Shown here one piece after another: positions 59,802 to 64,000 of a stretch of DNA of 64,000 nucleotides. The stretch covers positions 66,583-130,582 of the forward strand of contig CAZZCX010000001.1 of the NCBI GenBank assembly GCA_964653195.1, written 5' to 3'. Position 1 is the stretch's first letter. Each line of letters opens with the position of its first letter. The notes under the pieces were generated by a model. The model had not been told where the DNA came from. It ran no database searches and saw nothing but the letters and a program-made list of their open reading frames with translations. Made by a program: the position numbers and the translations under genes. Source of the DNA: CAYMDS01 sp964653195. GTDB taxonomy: Bacteria; Patescibacteriota; Microgenomatia; Levybacterales; UBA12049.

Positions 59802-60950
59802 ATGGATACTCCAACAAATATTGCAGATAATAAACCAATAAATTTAGATAAAAGTCAGAATACTATGTTTACTGCAGCTCAAACTGATAATACATCTTCA
59901 GATCAAGTTAAAAAGTTAAAGGATAAAGTTGAAAATACAGTAATGCCCATGGAGCTTAAGCAAATGCTGATGGACAGAATAACGCGATTGGAGTTGATAA
60001 AACAAGGATCAGGATTTATGTCTCCTACATATATAATCGAATATGAAACAATATCTACTTACATTAATTGGACGACAACACTTCCTTGGGAAAAAGAATC
60101 AGATGATATTCTTGATTTAGTTAAAGCTAAACAAATACTAGATAAAAATCACTTTGGTATTGAAAACATTAAAAACGCTATTCTTGAGTTTCTTGCGACA
60201 ATTATTTTAAATAAAAAGCGAAAAGAAGGTCATACAATGGCTCATGCTCCGATATTGTTTTTGGTGGGGCTTGCCGGTACTGGAAAAACAACACTAGCAG
60301 TATCAATAGCCGAGGCGTTAGGCCGTGAATTTGCCAGAATTCCTTTCGGTGGCATGAGTGATTCACGTGTCATTCGTGGACAGTCAAGAGCTTATTCTGA
60401 TGCAGAACCTGGAGCTATTATAAAAAATCTTGTTAAGTCAGGTACCAACAATCCAGTATTACTTCTTGACGAATTGGATCGTGTGACTGAAGCTGCAAGG
60501 GGTGATATAATGGGCGTTTTGCTAGAATTACTTGATCCAGGACAAAATAAATCATTTATAGATCATTACATAGATTATCCTGTAAATCTTTCAAATGTTT
60601 TATTTATTGCTACGGGAAATAATACTACAAATATTTCAACTGCTGTTTTAGACCGGATGCAGATACTTCAGATGCCGTCCTATACTGATGAGGAAAAGAT
60701 AGCGATTGCGAAAGGATATTTGTTCTCACGTATCAGAGGCGAAATTGGTTTAAATGAATCTGAACTTACAATTGACGAAAATTTATGGCCTCAAATAATA
60801 AGACCATTAGGTTATGATTCAGGCATCAGAAGTCTTGATAGAATTGTTTCTGGTGTTTGCAGGAAGGCTGCGCGTGTCATAGTCGAAGGAAAAGCCACAA
60901 CGGTTCACCTCACAGAGGATAATTTAAAGCAATATCTGCCTACTTGGTAG
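59802..60950 (+). CDS. Lon-like AAA+ ATPase without protease domain
   Basis: 382 residues. It starts with ~35 low-complexity residues, a short helical part, then the Lon linker and ATPase: LPWEKESDDILDLVKAKQILD, Walker A GLAGTGKTT (156-164), PFGGMSDSRVIRGQSRAYSDA, Walker B VLLLDELDRV, LLELLDPGQNKSFIDHYIDYP, sensor FIATGNN and LDRMQILQMPSYTDEEK. Order and spacing follow Lon, but the N-terminal LON substrate domain and the C-terminal Ser-Lys S16 protease are absent; the gene ends cleanly after the AAA+ lid. It may be an unfoldase or chaperone. Confidence 0.85.
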   Translation: MDTPTNIADNKPINLDKSQNTMFTAAQTDNTSSDQVKKLKDKVENTVMPMELKQMLMDRITRLELIKQGSGFMSPTYIIEYETISTYINWTTTLPWEKESDDILDLVKAKQILDKNHFGIENIKNAILEFLATIILNKKRKEGHTMAHAPILFLVGLAGTGKTTLAVSIAEALGREFARIPFGGMSDSRVIRGQSRAYSDAEPGAIIKNLVKSGTNNPVLLLDELDRVTEAARGDIMGVLLELLDPGQNKSFIDHYIDYPVNLSNVLFIATGNNTTNISTAVLDRMQILQMPSYTDEEKIAIAKGYLFSRIRGEIGLNESELTIDENLWPQIIRPLGYDSGIRSLDRIVSGVCRKAARVIVEGKATTVHLTEDNLKQYLPTW

Positions 60951-60954
60951 AGTT

Positions 60955-60963
60955 TGATATAAT
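60955..60963 (+). promoter_or_regulatory. Extended -10 promoter for RNase J gene
   Basis: TGATATAAT (TATAAT 60958-60963) ends 7 nt before the ATG at 60971. Predicted leaderless start, right after the stop of the Lon-like gene. Confidence 0.5.
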
Positions 60964-60970
60964 AGCAACA

Positions 60971-62674
60971 ATGGATAAGGAAAATAAAAAGTCATTACCT
61001 ACAGAAATCAATCAAGTTAAGTTTTTGCCTTTAGGAGGCATTGAAGATGTTACCAGAAATTTATATGTTTATGAGTACCTGGATGAGTTATTATTGGTTG
61101 ATTGCGGAATAGGATTTGCTGATGAAACGATGTTAGGTGTAGATCTCATGTTGCCCGATATAAGCTATCTTCTCCAAACACCCAAAAAAATAGTTGGATT
61201 ACTTTTATCGCATGGACATGAAGATCATATTGGTGCTGTGCCTTTTGTGCTTCCTGAGTTATTTAAGAAAAAAGGTGCTTTTCCTGTGTTTGCATCAAGA
61301 CTTACAGCTGCTTTGACAAATGAAAAGTTGAAAGAGTTTGGTATCGATACTCAAGTTGAGATCATGAATCTTGAAGAAGATAACACGAAGCAGTTAGGTA
61401 ATTTTACGTTTAGATTTGTAAGGATTACACATTCGGTTCCAGATTCCTCACATATCTTAATAAAGACTCCTATTGGAAATTTTTATCACGGTGCAGATTT
61501 TAAATTTGATCTTACACCAGCTGATGGAAAGACTTCAGATTATCAGTCAATTGCCAAATTTGGGTCAGAAGGAATACTAGCTGTAATGTCTGATTGTTTG
61601 GGATCAGAACATGAAGGTTTTTCATATTCTGAAGAAATGCTTGCTGGAAATATATCAAATGCTATGGAGCAGTGTAGTGGTAAATTTTTTCTCACCACAT
61701 ATTCATCGAATATCTCACGTATAAATCAGACAATTGCAGCAGCAGAAAAACACGGGCGCAAAATTTGTTTTGTCGGTAGATCGCTAATTAAAGTCAAAGA
61801 AGTAGGGAAAAAATTAAATTTATTACAGATCAAAAATGATACAGAAATAAAAATTGATGAAATGAAAAATTATTCTGATAAGGACATTGCATTTATTGTC
61901 GCAGGAAGCCAGGGACAAGAAAACTCAGCACTTACCAGAATTGCAGAAAATGAACATAAAGATATTAGAATTACACCCGGCGATATGGTTGTATTTTCCT
62001 CAGATACTATTCCCGGCAATGAAATTTCGGTCAATTCTTTGATTGACACTTTATCAAAAAGGGGTGCTAAAGTAATTTATTCAGATCTCACACATGATTA
62101 TCATGTTTCAGGCCATGGTTTTTCAAAAGACCATATGTTACTTTTGGCACTTACCAAACCTAAATTTGCTATTCCTATAAGCGGTACATATAGGCATATG
62201 ATCTCTTATCGTACCAATGCACTAAAGATGAATTATAAGAACTCTCAGATTCTACTTATTGAAAACGGACAGGAGCTTTTATTTACAAAAGACAAAGTAC
62301 TGCGCGGAAAAAAGATAAAAATTAAAAATGTTTATGTGGATCAGATATCTGGAGAGGAAGTAGAAAGCTTTATTCTAAGAGATCGAGAGATGCTTGCACA
62401 TGATGGTATAGTCGTTATCATGGTAGAAGTGAACGCGTCAGATGGTCAACTGGGCGAAAGCTTTGGGATTGTGACTCGGGGACTAGTAGGTATAGATATA
62501 CAGAAGCTTGAGAAAGGCTTACAAAGAGTTATAAAAGAAAGACTAAGCCAGAAAACAGACAAAGTAGGTAACTGGGTGCATTTAAGAAGATTTATCGAAA
62601 GTCAGGCTGTAAGATATATTGACCATAAATTAAAGAAAAAGCCTCTCGTAATGTCTGTGGTAATTGAGATTTAA
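60971..62674 (+). CDS. rnj: Ribonuclease J
   Basis: A 567-residue metallo-beta-lactamase/beta-CASP ribonuclease (5'-3' exo- and endonuclease). From ATG 60971: FLPLGGIEDVTRNLYVYEY, metal motif LLSHGHEDHIGAVPF, RITHSVPDSS, GADFKFDLTP, beta-CASP TTYSSNISRI and GSQGQENSALTRIA, then YSDLTHDYHVSGHGFSKD. The C-terminal domain is present. An in-frame TTG at 60944 would run through the promoter and is rejected. Convergent with the small gene downstream (3 nt). Confidence 0.95.
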   Translation: MDKENKKSLPTEINQVKFLPLGGIEDVTRNLYVYEYLDELLLVDCGIGFADETMLGVDLMLPDISYLLQTPKKIVGLLLSHGHEDHIGAVPFVLPELFKKKGAFPVFASRLTAALTNEKLKEFGIDTQVEIMNLEEDNTKQLGNFTFRFVRITHSVPDSSHILIKTPIGNFYHGADFKFDLTPADGKTSDYQSIAKFGSEGILAVMSDCLGSEHEGFSYSEEMLAGNISNAMEQCSGKFFLTTYSSNISRINQTIAAAEKHGRKICFVGRSLIKVKEVGKKLNLLQIKNDTEIKIDEMKNYSDKDIAFIVAGSQGQENSALTRIAENEHKDIRITPGDMVVFSSDTIPGNEISVNSLIDTLSKRGAKVIYSDLTHDYHVSGHGFSKDHMLLLALTKPKFAIPISGTYRHMISYRTNALKMNYKNSQILLIENGQELLFTKDKVLRGKKIKIKNVYVDQISGEEVESFILRDREMLAHDGIVVIMVEVNASDGQLGESFGIVTRGLVGIDIQKLEKGLQRVIKERLSQKTDKVGNWVHLRRFIESQAVRYIDHKLKKKPLVMSVVIEI

Positions 62675-62677
62675 TTA

Positions 62678-62947
62678 TTATTCGTTTGAATTGTCGCTTT
62701 CGATCGTATTACCGTTTTCGTCCACCCAAAGCCTAGGATCGTCTTCGCTTACTGGGAGTTTTACCCATCCTTTATTTAAATTTACTTTTGAAGTCTCGGA
62801 TTGACTAAATGGTGTAGGGCGAGGATTATTTTGGGTATCCTTCTTGGACCCTTTATTGAAAGTTAAAAAAGCAATTATAAAGATAAACCCAAGTATTAAT
62901 ATACTTATTATAACAATCAATTTTTTATTTTTTATAAATGAATTCAT
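62678..62947 (-). CDS. Small membrane-anchored protein
   Basis: 89 residues: one N-terminal span (~9-29), a Lys/Asn/Pro linker and an exposed tail ending WVDENGNTIESDNSNE, with GWVKLPVSEDDPRLWVDENG as its only conserved-looking block. Unrecognised family. It is transcribed after the large secreted-protein gene on the same strand (24 nt apart). Confidence 0.5.
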   Translation of the reverse strand: MNSFIKNKKLIVIISILILGFIFIIAFLTFNKGSKKDTQNNPRPTPFSQSETSKVNLNKGWVKLPVSEDDPRLWVDENGNTIESDNSNE

Positions 62948-62971
62948 AAATTAATTATATATAAAAAAACT

Positions 62972-64000
62972 TTATGGTTCTTCAGGGAATTCACAAGTTT
63001 GGATAATTAATCTAGTAAAATGGGAGCCCGTAGAATTACCTTCTGTGTCTCCGGTAAATACTTTTTCAAATTTAAGTTTGGTCGTATCTGAGTTTATTGT
63101 AACTTCTTTAAATTCTGATGCCGGACGCTCATTTTCTGCTTCAACTGAGGATAGTAAAGGAGCAGATCCCGCAATAAGGGGACATGTGTACCAGCTGCCT
63201 CCGTCACGTTTTGGGTCTTTTAAGTTGGTATTAATAATGAAATCGCCATCAGTAAAATTCAATAATCTACCATCTGAAAACATAGTAAACTGCAAAGACT
63301 CATGCGTTACTTTATATTCACCAACATCAGGACATACGATAGTTCCAAGACTTGTCAGATCTGCTGATCCAGATGCTTCAGCGAAAATATCTACTTTGCT
63401 TTCTTCATTCTCCTGCCATTTATTCCCTGCATCCAGATCTAAATCTGTACCGGGGAGATCTACCGGTCCTAATTGTGTATCTCCAACTGAGCCAGTCCAA
63501 CCCCAATCTACCCCAATTTTTATAGGTTTAGTCTTATCGACTTTGTCGCTTAATGCAAATTCTTCACTTATGGTTCGATGACCTGCCTGGTCTGCAAGAT
63601 ATTTGCTAATCTTAGTAGCGCTAGTATAAGTACAAGTAGGTGCGGTAGTAGGACCTAACGTTGGAGATGTTGAAGCGATATTTTCAGCGCATGTACCAAG
63701 ACCAGTGTGTAGCTGCATATGGCCTTTTCCATCTGTGTCACGACTAAGTATAGTTTGGTCGTTTACTCTCCACTCTGTGCCATTGAAGCCTGCCAGTACG
63801 ACTTTTGGGATAAACTCTGTGAATTGGCTCATTTTTTCCTCAGCTATTGCATTATTCGTAAACTCTGCTAGCTCTCGAACAGTAGGCCAGTAAATTGTAC
63901 CATCAGCTCGAGTCTTAGTAGATCCCAGATAAGAATTTCCGTTTAAGAAATGATTTATAAAATTTGTGCCTGGCTCACCTGGTATTTCAGTATATCCTCC
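62972..64000 (-). CDS. Probable secreted protein, 5' end outside the window
   Basis: The frame is open from 64000, so the first residues lie beyond the right edge; 342 residues are visible. The first part (EPGTNFINHFLNGNSYLGST, DGTIYWPTVRELAEFTNNAI) and the body are rich in Gly, Thr, Asp and Ser with five cysteines, as in extracellular domains. An internal Thr/Pro linker (STSPTLGPTTAPTCTY) occurs. No catalytic motif is recognised. It may be a surface or pilin-associated protein, but the missing N-terminus would decide. Confidence 0.55.
   Translation of the reverse strand, partial: GGYTEIPGEPGTNFINHFLNGNSYLGSTKTRADGTIYWPTVRELAEFTNNAIAEEKMSQFTEFIPKVVLAGFNGTEWRVNDQTILSRDTDGKGHMQLHTGLGTCAENIASTSPTLGPTTAPTCTYTSATKISKYLADQAGHRTISEEFALSDKVDKTKPIKIGVDWGWTGSVGDTQLGPVDLPGTDLDLDAGNKWQENEESKVDIFAEASGSADLTSLGTIVCPDVGEYKVTHESLQFTMFSDGRLLNFTDGDFIINTNLKDPKRDGGSWYTCPLIAGSAPLLSSVEAENERPASEFKEVTINSDTTKLKFEKVFTGDTEGNSTGSHFTRLIIQTCEFPEEP

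Noticed and set aside
60944..60970. TTG start for RNase J
   Set aside because: It would translate through a strong extended -10 box; ATG 60971 fits the family better.
63045..63581. A 178-codon + strand ORF near the right end
   Set aside because: It is the antisense shadow of the secreted-protein gene, which continues in one frame to the window edge.

Overview
The window is AT-rich bacterial DNA read with the standard code: UGA is used as a stop (rplP and rpsQ both end in TGA). Gene content points to the Candidate Phyla Radiation (Patescibacteria), most likely a Microgenomates-like lineage. The ribosomal operon goes straight from rpsE to rplO with no rpmD (L30), an absence known across CPR. 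RNase Y has no membrane anchor, and several small proteins belong to families I recognise mainly from CPR genomes. The lineage is an inference; no 16S rRNA gene is present. One 100-N scaffold gap lies at 54248-54347.

Layout. 1-12.6 kb is the spc/alpha ribosomal superoperon on the + strand (rplP to rpsI, with secY, adk, a P-loop kinase, map, infA, rpmJ and rpoA). 12.6-17.3 kb is a minus-strand run of envelope and unknown proteins (MBL hydrolase, bactofilin-like membrane protein, PPC-domain protein, FKBP, M50-like protein). 17.4-19.9 kb holds tRNA-Pro, a four-helix-bundle gene between imperfect inverted repeats, recA and recX. 19.9-24.7 kb has a UPRTase-like gene, an asparagine-synthetase-like protein fused to an MGS domain behind a possible attenuator, rny and an HU gene. 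24.8-29.1 kb is an ABC exporter with one ATPase and four permeases. 29.1-29.65 kb is rnpB with palindromic insertions, followed by a UvrD/nuclease fusion. 33-38 kb has an FNR-like reductase, a tethered solute-binding protein and a histidine kinase/response regulator pair. 38-47.5 kb has metG, HAD, K+ channel, TatD and a lipid-linked sugar cluster. 47.5-56.8 kb (minus) has a PEGA/SH3 protein, lysS, murB, both subunits of ATP-citrate lyase, kbl, tdh and greA. 56.9-62.7 kb has rpsO, pnp, a protease-less Lon-like ATPase and RNase J. The window ends inside a gene for a probable secreted protein.

Most notable: (1) a minus-strand cluster tdh-kbl-aclB-aclA that could link threonine cleavage to acetyl-CoA and citrate; (2) the AsnRS-like/MGS fusion, preceded by a strong promoter, a 14-codon leader ORF and an intrinsic-terminator hairpin; (3) many promoters whose -10 box lies only 6-10 nt before the start codon, implying leaderless or nearly leaderless mRNAs; (4) two divergent promoter pairs that share one TTGTCAA heptamer as -35 for both directions.

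RNA turnover enzymes (RNase P RNA, RNase Y, RNase J, PNPase) are strongly represented. Limits: no database search or folding was run. Family calls rest on motifs, length and context read by eye, and promoter calls on consensus matching only.
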